From Streptobacillus felis (GTDB lineage: Bacteria > Fusobacteriota > Fusobacteriia > Fusobacteriales > Leptotrichiaceae): DNA of 64,000 nucleotides. This document shows positions 19,848 through 27,832 of this stretch, one piece after another. The translations under genes and the position numbers were made by a program. How positions within the stretch are numbered: the stretch's first letter is position 1; the number at the start of each line of letters is the position of its first letter. Under the pieces are notes generated by a model, which worked only from the letters and a program-made list of their open reading frames with translations, was not told the DNA's origin and made no database searches. The stretch is from contig NZ_LOHX01000152.1 in the NCBI RefSeq assembly GCF_001559775.1, positions 1 through 64,000 on the forward strand, written 5' to 3'.

Positions 19848-20540
19848 ATGACAGAATTAGAAAGATCAAAAGAGATAATAAGCTTTATAGCTAATTCAAC
19901 AAGAAAAACACCTGTTAAACTTTATACGGATGAAGATATAAAGGGTGAATATGATGTTAAAATAATAGGGAAAGAAATAAAAATAATAATAGGTAACTGG
20001 GATGAAGTTGAAAAACTTATTAAGGAAAATGATTTGAAAAATTATCATTTAGAAAGTGATAGAAGAAATTCCGCAGTACCAATGTTAGATATAAAAAATA
20101 TTGACGCTAGAATAGAACCAGGTGCAATTATTAGAGATAAAGTAATAATTGAAAGTAAGGCAGTAATTATGATGGGTGCTGTTATAAATATAGGTGCTAA
20201 AATTGGAGAAGGTACTATGATAGATATGAATGCAGTACTTGGAGGAAGAGCAACTGTAGGTAAAAATTGTCATATAGGAGCAGGAACAGTTTTAGCAGGA
20301 GTAATTGAACCACCTTCAGCAGACCCTGTAGTTATAGAAGATAACGTTGTTATTGGAGCTAATGCTGTAGTTTTAGAAGGAGTTAGAGTAGGTGCAAATT
20401 CTGTTGTTGCAGCAGGAGCGGTTGTAACTGAAAATGTTCCAAGTGGTGTAGTAGTTGCTGGTATGCCAGCTAAAGTAATAAAAGTTATAGATGATAAAAC
20501 TAAATCTAAGACAGAGATTGTAGAAGAATTAAGAAAATAA
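19848..20540 (+). CDS. dapH: 2,3,4,5-tetrahydropyridine-2,6-dicarboxylate N-acetyltransferase
   Basis: A 230-residue trimeric acetyltransferase of the acetyl branch of lysine/meso-DAP synthesis, converting tetrahydrodipicolinate and acetyl-CoA to N-acetyl-2-amino-6-oxopimelate. An N-terminal domain (1-85) precedes left-handed beta-helix hexapeptide repeats ([22 protein letters not shown]..., GARVGKN-like turns) and the typical [20 protein letters not shown] 19848 follows GAGGAG. A TTGTAT-17-TAGTAT promoter candidate is at 19790-19818. Remaining DAP genes of this window are at 36003 and 39167-43843. Confidence 0.95.
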   Translation: MTELERSKEIISFIANSTRKTPVKLYTDEDIKGEYDVKIIGKEIKIIIGNWDEVEKLIKENDLKNYHLESDRRNSAVPMLDIKNIDARIEPGAIIRDKVIIESKAVIMMGAVINIGAKIGEGTMIDMNAVLGGRATVGKNCHIGAGTVLAGVIEPPSADPVVIEDNVVIGANAVVLEGVRVGANSVVAAGAVVTENVPSGVVVAGMPAKVIKVIDDKTKSKTEIVEELRK

Positions 20541-20554
20541 GTAGGGTAAAATAT

Positions 20555-21733
20555 ATGAAAAAACTGTTAATATATTTATTTCTTTCTCTTTCAATCATAT
20601 TAAATGCAAGTATTAAATCAGATTTTGAAAAATCTTTAAAATTAATGACTGAAAATAGATATGAAGAGGCAAAGATTATGCTACATATTTTAGTTGAAAA
20701 AAAGATTGATAATATTGAAGATAAAAAATATATAGAATCTGCAAATTACTATCTTGCAAATATTTACCATAGAGAGAATAAAATAAAAGAAGCTAAACTA
20801 TATTATAGAAGATTATCAGATAATTTAGAGACTAAATCTTTTTCTGCTATTAAGTCTAATCAATATTTACTTTCTATAGCAATGGAAGAAGGAGATATGG
20901 ATGAGGCTATTAATCAAACTGAGATATTAATGAAAAGAACAGATTATAAAGAATTACCTTTTTTATCAAATTTAATTTATTTATATGAAATAAATAATAA
21001 GGAAACTAAATTACAAAAATTAAATAAGAATATAGTTTCAAAATTAAATGAAAAAGATAAAGGTAAGTTATTTAGCTTATTATCATTAACTTATTTAGAA
21101 AATAAGAGGTTTGATGATGCGAAAAGATATTTAGATTTATTATTAAATAGTAATGATAATGAAAACAAACAATTAGGGTATTTAGGTTATGCAAATTTTG
21201 AAATTGTACAAATAAATAAGGAAGGTGCTATGGAGTACTTGTCTAAAGCATTAAACTTACAAAAAAATACACCTAAATATATATTAGAAAATATAAATAA
21301 AATTTATATATCTCTTGAAGAACCAGAAAAGGCATATGATGTTTTAATGTCAATTGAAAAAGATAGCAATATGGATGCTAATTTAATTGTAGAATTAATT
21401 AAGTATGCTAAAGTTTTAGATAAAAAAGATGATTTAATAAAATACTTAAATAAATTAGAAAGTATGGGTATATCAAATTATGATTTAGGTATAAAAATGG
21501 CTTCAGAAAATTTATTAGAATATGCAGAAAAATATCTGATAAAATCTAGAGATTTTGATAAAAAGAATGTAAATTTTGCTTTAATTAACATATATTTTTC
21601 TAATCAGGATTTAAATAAATTACAAGTACTATTAGAAGATATGGTAAATAGTAATGAAATAAATATAGAAAAGAAAGACAGTATTTTGATAGAGTATGAA
21701 CACTTTCAAAAATATAAAAATAAAAGAAATTAA
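20555..21733 (+). CDS. Secreted TPR-repeat protein
   Basis: A 392-residue protein with an N-terminal signal peptide (1-18, ending LNA) followed by helix pairs with TPR-like spacing, for example ESANYYLANIYHRENKIKEAKLYY and SLTYLENKRFDDAKRYL. It probably is periplasmic or outer-membrane associated and acts as a protein-interaction scaffold. It lies 14 bases after dapH with a weak ribosome site and shares the unit. No enzymatic motif is visible. Confidence 0.85.
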   Translation: MKKLLIYLFLSLSIILNASIKSDFEKSLKLMTENRYEEAKIMLHILVEKKIDNIEDKKYIESANYYLANIYHRENKIKEAKLYYRRLSDNLETKSFSAIKSNQYLLSIAMEEGDMDEAINQTEILMKRTDYKELPFLSNLIYLYEINNKETKLQKLNKNIVSKLNEKDKGKLFSLLSLTYLENKRFDDAKRYLDLLLNSNDNENKQLGYLGYANFEIVQINKEGAMEYLSKALNLQKNTPKYILENINKIYISLEEPEKAYDVLMSIEKDSNMDANLIVELIKYAKVLDKKDDLIKYLNKLESMGISNYDLGIKMASENLLEYAEKYLIKSRDFDKKNVNFALINIYFSNQDLNKLQVLLEDMVNSNEINIEKKDSILIEYEHFQKYKNKRN

Positions 21734-21758
21734 ATAGGCGTAAGCCTATTTTTCTTTT
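21732..21758 (+). terminator. Terminator after TPR gene
   Basis: An 8-base stem AAATAGGC / GCCTATTT with loop GTAA and a T-rich tail overlaps the stop codon. Confidence 0.8.
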
Positions 21759-21819
21759 AAAATATAGATATTTATTGTATAATATATAAAGAAAATATGA
21801 GGAGATATATTTATTATAA

Positions 21820-22635
21820 ATGGAAAAAAATGAACTAAAAGAAATATATGAGAAGTTAAAAAAAGAAATGAAAGATAATCAGGGAAGAAACGATAAGGTT
21901 TTCAATTTAATTAAGAATAATAGTTTTGTTAAGGAAAATGAATTTGATAATGCTTTGTCTATTTTATCTTCTATGAATAAAAATCAAGTAATAAATTATC
22001 ATACAGTACTTGAAAAGATGATAAAAAATTGGAAAAATTCAGAAAAAAAACCTAGAATCTTGTTACATAGCTGTTGTGCACCATGTTCTACATATACTTT
22101 AGAATTTTTGTGCCAATATGCAGATGTTACAATATTATTTGCTAACTCTAATATACATCCTAAACAAGAATATATTAAAAGAAGTGAAGTACAACAAAAA
22201 TTTATTGAAGATTTTAATAATAAAACTGGGAATAAAGTTGGATATATTGAAGATGAATATAATCCTAAACACTTTTTAGAGTTAACTAAGGGACAAGAAA
22301 AAGAGCCTGAAGGTGGAAATAGATGTGTTACTTGTTTTCAAATGAGATTAGATATAGTAGCAAAATATGCTAAAGAATTAAATTATGATTATTTTGGTTC
22401 TGCAATAACATTATCTCCTAAAAAAAATTCGAAATTAATAAATGAATTGGGATTTGAAGTTCAAGAAATATATAATGTTAAATATTTACCTTCAGATTTT
22501 AAAAAAAATAATGGATATAAAAGAAGTATAGAAATGTGTAAAGAATATGATGTATACAGACAGTGTTATTGTGGATGTATATTTGCATTAAATGATCAAA
22601 TAAAACAGCAAAAAGAAAGAGAAAAAAATAAATGA
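21820..22635 (+). CDS. queH: Epoxyqueuosine reductase QueH
   Basis: A 271-residue enzyme of the QueH (formerly DUF208) family, which reduces epoxyqueuosine to queuosine in the wobble position of tRNAs with GUN anticodons, a non-orthologous replacement for QueG. Cysteine clusters LHSCCAPC (C85, C86, C89), RCVTCF and QCYCGC supply the iron-sulfur and metal ligands. Length is at the upper end because of a 75-residue N-terminal helical region. A TATAAT -10 box lies before it. Its stop overlaps the next start in ATGA, so the two are translationally coupled. Confidence 0.94.
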   Translation: MEKNELKEIYEKLKKEMKDNQGRNDKVFNLIKNNSFVKENEFDNALSILSSMNKNQVINYHTVLEKMIKNWKNSEKKPRILLHSCCAPCSTYTLEFLCQYADVTILFANSNIHPKQEYIKRSEVQQKFIEDFNNKTGNKVGYIEDEYNPKHFLELTKGQEKEPEGGNRCVTCFQMRLDIVAKYAKELNYDYFGSAITLSPKKNSKLINELGFEVQEIYNVKYLPSDFKKNNGYKRSIEMCKEYDVYRQCYCGCIFALNDQIKQQKEREKNK

Positions 22636-23846
22636 GAGTAGGAATAGTTGGAGCAGGGGCCTCTGGTGTATTATGTGCAATATATGCAGCATATAAGGGG
22701 CATGATGTAATATTATTTGAAAGAAAAGATAGAATGCTAAAAAAAGTTTTGATTACAGGTAATGGAACTTGTAATTTTACAAATATTAATGCAGGTTATG
22801 GGAACTATTTTTCTATAGAGGAAAAAATAGATGAAAGATTATTTAAAGAATATAGTTATCAGGATGTAATTTCTTTTTTTAAGACTTTAGGTATAGAGTA
22901 TAAGGTAGAAAAATTTGGTAAGGTATATCCTCTATCATATCAAGCTTCTTCTATAGTAGATGCTTTAAGATTTAAAGTTGAAAGTATGAGAAATATAGAA
23001 GTTAAATTAAATTTTGAAGTTAGTAAAATTAGAAAGAAAAATAATGTTTTTAATGTAACTAGTTTAGATAATGAGAATGTAGTTGTAGATAGATTAGTTA
23101 TGGCTACAGGAGGTATCTCCTATCCAGAACTTGGAAGTAATGGATCTGGGTATGAATTAGCAAATAAAATGGGTCATAGTAAAACAGAAATATATCCTGT
23201 TTTAGTACAACTTAAAGTAGATAAAAAATATGCAAAAGGACTTGAAGGTGTAAAACAAAAAGTTAAACTTAGTGTATATAAGGGTGATGAATTTTTAAGA
23301 AGTGATGAAAATGAATTACTATTTACTCCATATGGTGTTTCTGGTCCTTGTATATTTAATTTATCGTATTTAACTGCAATATATAATATGGATATTTTGT
23401 ATTGGCATGTTGATTTTTTAAGTATGTATAGTGAAGATGAATTAAGAGATATGCTATATTTTAGAAAAAAACAATTAGGTTATTTAGAAATAGAGTACTA
23501 CTTGAATGGATTGGTGAATAAAAAGTTTGCTGGTTATTTATTAAAGAGTGTAGGTATAGAAAAATTAAATTTTAAAGTTTCTGAACTAAGTGATGATATT
23601 ATAGAAAAATTAGTTGAAAAACTAAAAAAATTTGTGTTTAAAGTATATGATACAACAGGTTTTTCAAATGCTCAGGTTACAGCTGGGGGTATAAGGTTAA
23701 GTGAGGTAGATAATTATTCTTTAGAATCTAAAATTATACCAGGACTATATTTTACAGGAGAAGTATTAGATATATTTGGAGATTGTGGAGGATATAATTT
23801 AAATTGGTGTTTTATTTCAGGTATGCATGTAGGTAAAAATATATAG
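22632..23846 (+). CDS. BaiN/HI0933-family FAD-dependent oxidoreductase
   Basis: A 404-residue flavoprotein with an N-terminal FAD motif GAGASG (7-12) and the HI0933-type signature GNGTCNFTN. The C-terminal region contains VTAGGIRLSEV and LYFTGEVLDIFGDCGGYNLNW, also diagnostic. Family members include BaiN, a bile-acid dehydrogenase, but most have no known substrate. It overlaps queH by 4 bases and is followed 8 bases later by another FAD enzyme, which suggests a shared redox operon. Confidence 0.9.
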   Translation: MRVGIVGAGASGVLCAIYAAYKGHDVILFERKDRMLKKVLITGNGTCNFTNINAGYGNYFSIEEKIDERLFKEYSYQDVISFFKTLGIEYKVEKFGKVYPLSYQASSIVDALRFKVESMRNIEVKLNFEVSKIRKKNNVFNVTSLDNENVVVDRLVMATGGISYPELGSNGSGYELANKMGHSKTEIYPVLVQLKVDKKYAKGLEGVKQKVKLSVYKGDEFLRSDENELLFTPYGVSGPCIFNLSYLTAIYNMDILYWHVDFLSMYSEDELRDMLYFRKKQLGYLEIEYYLNGLVNKKFAGYLLKSVGIEKLNFKVSELSDDIIEKLVEKLKKFVFKVYDTTGFSNAQVTAGGIRLSEVDNYSLESKIIPGLYFTGEVLDIFGDCGGYNLNWCFISGMHVGKNI

Positions 23847-23854
23847 GAGAAAAA

Positions 23855-25444
23855 ATGTTAAGAATTACTAATATTAAAGTAGACATAGATCATAGTATAG
23901 ATGATATTAAAAAAGAAATGAAAAATATTTTAAAAGAACATGAAATAAAAAATTTTAAAATTACTGGTAAAGCTATAGATGCAAGAAATAAGAATAATAT
24001 TAAATATGTATATACCATTGATTTTGAAAGTGATGAAAAAGTATATAATAATATAGAAAAGTATAAGAATGTATCAATAATCGAGGAATACATTTATCCA
24101 CAACAAGTAATAAATGAATATGTAGGAAATAGACCTGTTGTTATAGGTACTGGTCCTGCAGGTATGTTAGCAGCATTAATTTTGGCACAAGCAAATCTTA
24201 GGCCAATAGTAATTGAAAGGGGAAAAGCTGTAGATGAAAGAGTAAATGACGTATATACTTTTTTTGAAACAGGTAAATTAGATGAGGAGTCTAATGTACA
24301 GTACGGAGAAGGAGGAGCAGGTACTTTTTCAGATGGTAAATTAACAACTAATACACATAATATTAGAATAAAAAAAGTTGTTGATGAACTTATAGAGGCA
24401 GGAGCAGATGAATCTATTTCATATATTTCAAAACCTCACTTAGGTACAGATGAACTAGTTAAAATAGTTGAAAATATAAGAAAAAAAGTAATTAATTTAG
24501 GTGGAGAATATAGATTTAAAAATAAGTTTGTTGGTTATAGAGAAGAAAATAAAAAGTTGAAAAAACTTAAAATTTTAAATTTAGAAAATAATGAAGAGTA
24601 TGAATTGGAAACTGATTATGCAATATTGGCAATAGGGCATAGTGCTAGAGATACGTTTGAGATGTTAAATGATAATAATATTGATTTATCTAAAAAAGTA
24701 TTTTCTATAGGTGTTAGAATTGAACACAAACAGGATATGATTAATAAAGCACAGTATGGTAAATTTTATGATAAATTACCCCCAGCAGAATATAAATTAA
24801 ATGTTAGAACTTCTAATGGTAGGGGGGCATATACTTTTTGTATGTGTCCAGGTGGAGTTGTTGTCCCTTCATCAAGTGAGAAGAATAGACTAGTAGTAAA
24901 TGGTATGAGTTATAGTAAAAGAGATTTAGAAAATGCAAATTCAGCTGTTTTAGTTAATGTAACTCCAGATGATTTAGGAGAAGGAAATTTATCTGGTATG
25001 TATTTTCAAAGAGAATTAGAGGAAAAGGCTTATATAATGGGTGGATCTAATTATAAAGCTCCTGTACAAATGGTTAAGGATTTTATAAATAATGTTGAAA
25101 GTGTTAAAATAGGTAATGTTAAACCAAGTTATTCAATAGGATATAAATTATGTAATTTAAATGAATTATTTCCTAGTTTTGTTTCAGAAACACTTAGAGA
25201 AGCATTCCCTAAATTAGATGATAAAATTAGAGGTTTTGCAGGAAATGACGCTATAATTACAGGTATTGAAAGTAGAACATCATCTCCTATTAGAATAAAT
25301 AGAGATGATAAATATAATTCAAGCATTAAAGGATTAATACCTTGTGGTGAAGGTGCAGGTTATGCAGGTGGTATTATGAGTGCAGCAGTTGATGGAATAA
25401 GATGTGCAGAAGCTGTTATAAATTTAATATTAGAGGAGGAATAG
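23855..25444 (+). CDS. FAD-dependent dehydrogenase, COG2509 type
   Basis: A 529-residue flavoprotein. A small N-terminal alpha/beta domain (1-88) precedes the FAD motif GTGPAG (about 99-104). QYGEGGAGTFSDGKL, SIGVRIEH and CPGGVVVPSS are characteristic of this uncharacterised oxidoreductase family, and GEGAGYAGGIMSAAVDG closes the FAD site. The natural substrate is unknown. It follows the HI0933 protein by 8 bases, and the TSUP transporter start abuts its stop. Confidence 0.9.
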   Translation: MLRITNIKVDIDHSIDDIKKEMKNILKEHEIKNFKITGKAIDARNKNNIKYVYTIDFESDEKVYNNIEKYKNVSIIEEYIYPQQVINEYVGNRPVVIGTGPAGMLAALILAQANLRPIVIERGKAVDERVNDVYTFFETGKLDEESNVQYGEGGAGTFSDGKLTTNTHNIRIKKVVDELIEAGADESISYISKPHLGTDELVKIVENIRKKVINLGGEYRFKNKFVGYREENKKLKKLKILNLENNEEYELETDYAILAIGHSARDTFEMLNDNNIDLSKKVFSIGVRIEHKQDMINKAQYGKFYDKLPPAEYKLNVRTSNGRGAYTFCMCPGGVVVPSSSEKNRLVVNGMSYSKRDLENANSAVLVNVTPDDLGEGNLSGMYFQRELEEKAYIMGGSNYKAPVQMVKDFINNVESVKIGNVKPSYSIGYKLCNLNELFPSFVSETLREAFPKLDDKIRGFAGNDAIITGIESRTSSPIRINRDDKYNSSIKGLIPCGEGAGYAGGIMSAAVDGIRCAEAVINLILEEE

Positions 25445-26239
25445 ATGCTTATTTACATAATATATTTCATAATAATAATGTTTGCAACAAGTGTTGGCTC
25501 ACTATCTGGTATGGGTGGTGGTGTAATAATAAAACCAAGTCTTGATGCATTATCATATTCTAATTTAGATAATATTAATTTTTATTCATCTTTAGCGGTA
25601 TTAACTATGTCTATAGTATCCATAATAAAAAAATCTAGACAAGGTGATAAAATAGCTGGGAAACAGTTATTTGCAATTGCAACAGGATCTATTTTGGGAG
25701 GTAAATTAGGGTTGCAAATTTTTAAAAATGCACTTTCATATTTTCCAAATGATAATATTGTAAAATTAATACAAATAGTAATAACAGTAATAATTCTTTC
25801 TTTATCTATATACTATACGAGTAAGTGTAAGTTTACATTTAATTTAAATAGTTATTTTATATATTTTGTTGTAAGTATGGGTTTAGGTATAGTATCAACA
25901 TTCTTAGGTATAGGTGGAGGGCCTATTAATGTTTCTTTATTTATATTAATATTTGGAGTAAGTATGAAAAGTGCTACTCTTTATTCTATATCTACAATAT
26001 TTTTCTCACAACTTTCTAAAAATTTTATAGATTTTTTTGTAACAGGAATTTCAGGATATAATCTATATCCTTTAATTGTTATTATTCCTGCAGCAATATT
26101 AGGTGGAAATTTAGGTACTAGAATTAATATTAAATCAAGTAATGAATTTGTAAGAAAAGCTTACAATATTATAACTATGTTTGTAATTTTACTTAATATT
26201 TTTAACGGTATTAGAATCATATTAAAAATTTTTTATTGA
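25445..26239 (+). CDS. TSUP/TauE-SafE family membrane transporter
   Basis: A 264-residue protein with about eight membrane helices in two halves, each beginning with a glycine motif (GSLSGMGGGVIIKP near 17-30 and STFLGIGGGPINVS near 150). The family exports or imports sulfite, sulfonates and other small anions. It is directly adjacent to the COG2509 dehydrogenase, with AGGAGG in that gene. Substrate is not predictable. Its stop codon overlaps the tRNA promoter. Confidence 0.88.
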   Translation: MLIYIIYFIIIMFATSVGSLSGMGGGVIIKPSLDALSYSNLDNINFYSSLAVLTMSIVSIIKKSRQGDKIAGKQLFAIATGSILGGKLGLQIFKNALSYFPNDNIVKLIQIVITVIILSLSIYYTSKCKFTFNLNSYFIYFVVSMGLGIVSTFLGIGGGPINVSLFILIFGVSMKSATLYSISTIFFSQLSKNFIDFFVTGISGYNLYPLIVIIPAAILGGNLGTRINIKSSNEFVRKAYNIITMFVILLNIFNGIRIILKIFY

Positions 26240-26264
26240 CAATATTATCAAAATAATGTATAAT
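26236..26264 (+). promoter_or_regulatory. Consensus promoter of tRNA cluster
   Basis: A perfect TTGACA (26236-26241), 17-base spacer and TATAAT (26259-26264), 21 bases before tRNA-Leu. Confidence 0.9.
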
Positions 26265-26284
26265 AATTTTTGTCAATAAGAAAT

Positions 26285-26370
26285 GCCTTGGTGGTGAAAT
26301 GGTAGACACACAGGACTTAAAATCCTGTGGGAGCAATCCCGTGCCGGTTCGAGTCCGGCCCGAGGCACCA
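26285..26370 (+). tRNA. tRNA-Leu (UAA)
   Basis: An 86-base class II tRNA. Acceptor stem GCCTTGG pairs with CCGAGGC; the anticodon loop CTTAAAA gives UAA; a variable arm GGGAGCAATCCC and T-loop GGTTCGAGTCC follow; CCA is encoded. Confidence 0.97.
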
Positions 26371-26375
26371 TGTAT

Positions 26376-26451
26376 GCGGGAGTAACTCAGTTGGTAGAGT
26401 GTCAGCCTTCCAAGCTGAATGTCGCGAGTTCGACCCTCGTCTCCCGCTCCA
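26376..26451 (+). tRNA. tRNA-Gly (UCC)
   Basis: 76 bases. Acceptor GCGGGAG pairs with CTCCCGC; anticodon loop CTTCCAA gives UCC; T-loop AGTTCGACCCT; CCA encoded. Confidence 0.97.
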
Positions 26452-26454
26452 TGT

Positions 26455-26530
26455 GAGTCATTAGCTCAGTCGGTAGAGCACTTGACTTTTAATCAAGGTG
26501 TCACTGGTTCGATTCCAGTATGACTCACCA
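26455..26530 (+). tRNA. tRNA-Lys (UUU)
   Basis: 76 bases. Acceptor GAGTCAT pairs with ATGACTC; anticodon loop CTTTTAA gives UUU; T-loop GGTTCGATTCC; CCA encoded. Confidence 0.97.
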
Positions 26531-26559
26531 TCTACATAAAAATAATCAATTTATACATT

Positions 26560-26587
26560 AAGGAAGAAAGACTCTTCCTTTTTTTTA
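26560..26587 (+). terminator. Terminator after tRNA cluster
   Basis: An 8-base stem AAGGAAGA / TCTTCCTT with loop AAGAC and a T-run. Confidence 0.88.
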
Positions 26588-26626
26588 TTTTTTATGTTAT
26601 AATAAAATGAGAGGAGTGTCTAGATT

Positions 26627-27079
26627 ATGAAAATGTTAATTCAAAGAGTGAATAATGCAAAAGTTTTATTTGAAGATGGAACATTTAATTCTATTGGTAA
26701 AGGACTTTTAGTTTATTTAGGAGTTCATAAAGAAGACGACCTTGATGATATACAAATCTGTATTAAAAAATTAATTAACCTTAGAATATTTGAAGATGAA
26801 GATGGAAAAATTAATTATTCATTGTTGGATAAAAATTTAGAAATTATGGTTATAAGTAATTTTTCACTTTATGGAAGTATGAAAAAAGGTAATAGACCTT
26901 CATTTAAAGAATCTGCACCAGCTTTAAAAGCAAATGAGATTTATGAAAATTTCTTAAAAGAATTAGATAAAACTAATGTATCTTATACTACAGGGAAATT
27001 TCAAACTTATATGGATGTGCAATCAAGTAATGATGGTCCAATGAATTTTATTTTTGATACAAGAGAAGGAGACAATTAA
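26627..27079 (+). CDS. dtd: D-aminoacyl-tRNA deacylase
   Basis: A 150-residue homodimeric proofreading enzyme that hydrolyses D-amino acids (and glycine from tRNA-Ala) off tRNA. It starts with MLIQRVNNAKV, has the variant active-site segment SNFSLYGSMKKGNRPSF near 82-98, and ends with NDGPMNFIFDTREG carrying the cross-subunit Gly-Pro motif (GP at about 138). Length is standard. A TATAAT at 26598 suggests a promoter just after the tRNA terminator. Its stop overlaps the next start in TAATG. Confidence 0.95.
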   Translation: MKMLIQRVNNAKVLFEDGTFNSIGKGLLVYLGVHKEDDLDDIQICIKKLINLRIFEDEDGKINYSLLDKNLEIMVISNFSLYGSMKKGNRPSFKESAPALKANEIYENFLKELDKTNVSYTTGKFQTYMDVQSSNDGPMNFIFDTREGDN

Positions 27080-27714
27080 TGTTGAGATACAAGAAAATGA
27101 TATTAGTATTATCTCTTGCACTTTTACCAGTAACAAGTTTCAGTGCAACTAAAATAAGCCTAAAGAAATCTTCTGCAAAATCTCAAAGAGAATTAGTAAT
27201 GCAAGATTCAAACTCAATATTGTTTGATTCAGAATATATTCATGATCAATCATATATTGATAAGAAAATAAATGAAATTGAAGAATCAGTAATGTCAATG
27301 TCTGGTGTATACAACAGCCTAGATAATATAATATTAAAAAATAAGTTATTCAGTGCATTTGATAAATGGGCTGGAACTAAATATAGGCTAGGTGGAACTG
27401 GACAAGGTGGAATTGATTGTTCAGCCTTAACAAGAGAAGTTTTTAGAGATGTATTTGGATATGAACTACCAAGAGTAAGTGTTGATCAAGTGCAAAAAGG
27501 AAGAAAAATTGCTAGAGCTGAAATGAAACCTGGTGATATTTTATTCTTTAGACCTGAAAATAGGGTAAATCACGTAGCAGTATACATTGGTAATTCATTG
27601 TTTATTAATGCTTCATCTTCGCAAGGTGTTGTACTATCAAGTTTAAATAACTCATACTGGGGTAAATATTTTAAATATGCAGTAAGAGTTGATGCGGCAA
27701 GAGAAGTGAGATAA
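27079..27714 (+). CDS. Secreted NlpC/P60 peptidoglycan endopeptidase
   Basis: A 211-residue exported cysteine peptidase. The signal peptide covers 1-22 (ending SFSA), then a 75-residue linker leads to the NlpC/P60 domain (95-205). The catalytic Cys is C114 (GIDCSALTREVF), His is H165 (NHVAVYIG), and the third polar position is N177 (FINASS). This family cleaves the D-Glu-DAP bond in peptidoglycan stem peptides. It is coupled to dtd by a 1-base overlap and ends at a strong terminator. Confidence 0.92.
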   Translation: MLRYKKMILVLSLALLPVTSFSATKISLKKSSAKSQRELVMQDSNSILFDSEYIHDQSYIDKKINEIEESVMSMSGVYNSLDNIILKNKLFSAFDKWAGTKYRLGGTGQGGIDCSALTREVFRDVFGYELPRVSVDQVQKGRKIARAEMKPGDILFFRPENRVNHVAVYIGNSLFINASSSQGVVLSSLNNSYWGKYFKYAVRVDAAREVR

Positions 27715-27724
27715 TTTAAATATT

Positions 27725-27757
27725 AAGTGCTTAAATTTTTTAAGCACTTTTTTTTTA
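27725..27757 (+). terminator. Terminator after NlpC/P60 gene
   Basis: An 11-base stem AAGTGCTTAAA / TTTAAGCACTT, 3-base loop and a long T-run. Confidence 0.9.
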
Positions 27758-27832
27758 TTGCTTCTTGTTTTTTTTAATTTTCAAGCTATAATGTTAATAT
27801 AGTAGTAATCAATATTTTTAGGAGGTACAGGT

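Noticed and set aside
26236-26277. TTGACAA...TTGTCAA inverted repeat at the tRNA promoter as an operator
   Set aside because: One arm is simply the -35 hexamer; constitutive tRNA promoters rarely have operators and the spacing looks accidental.
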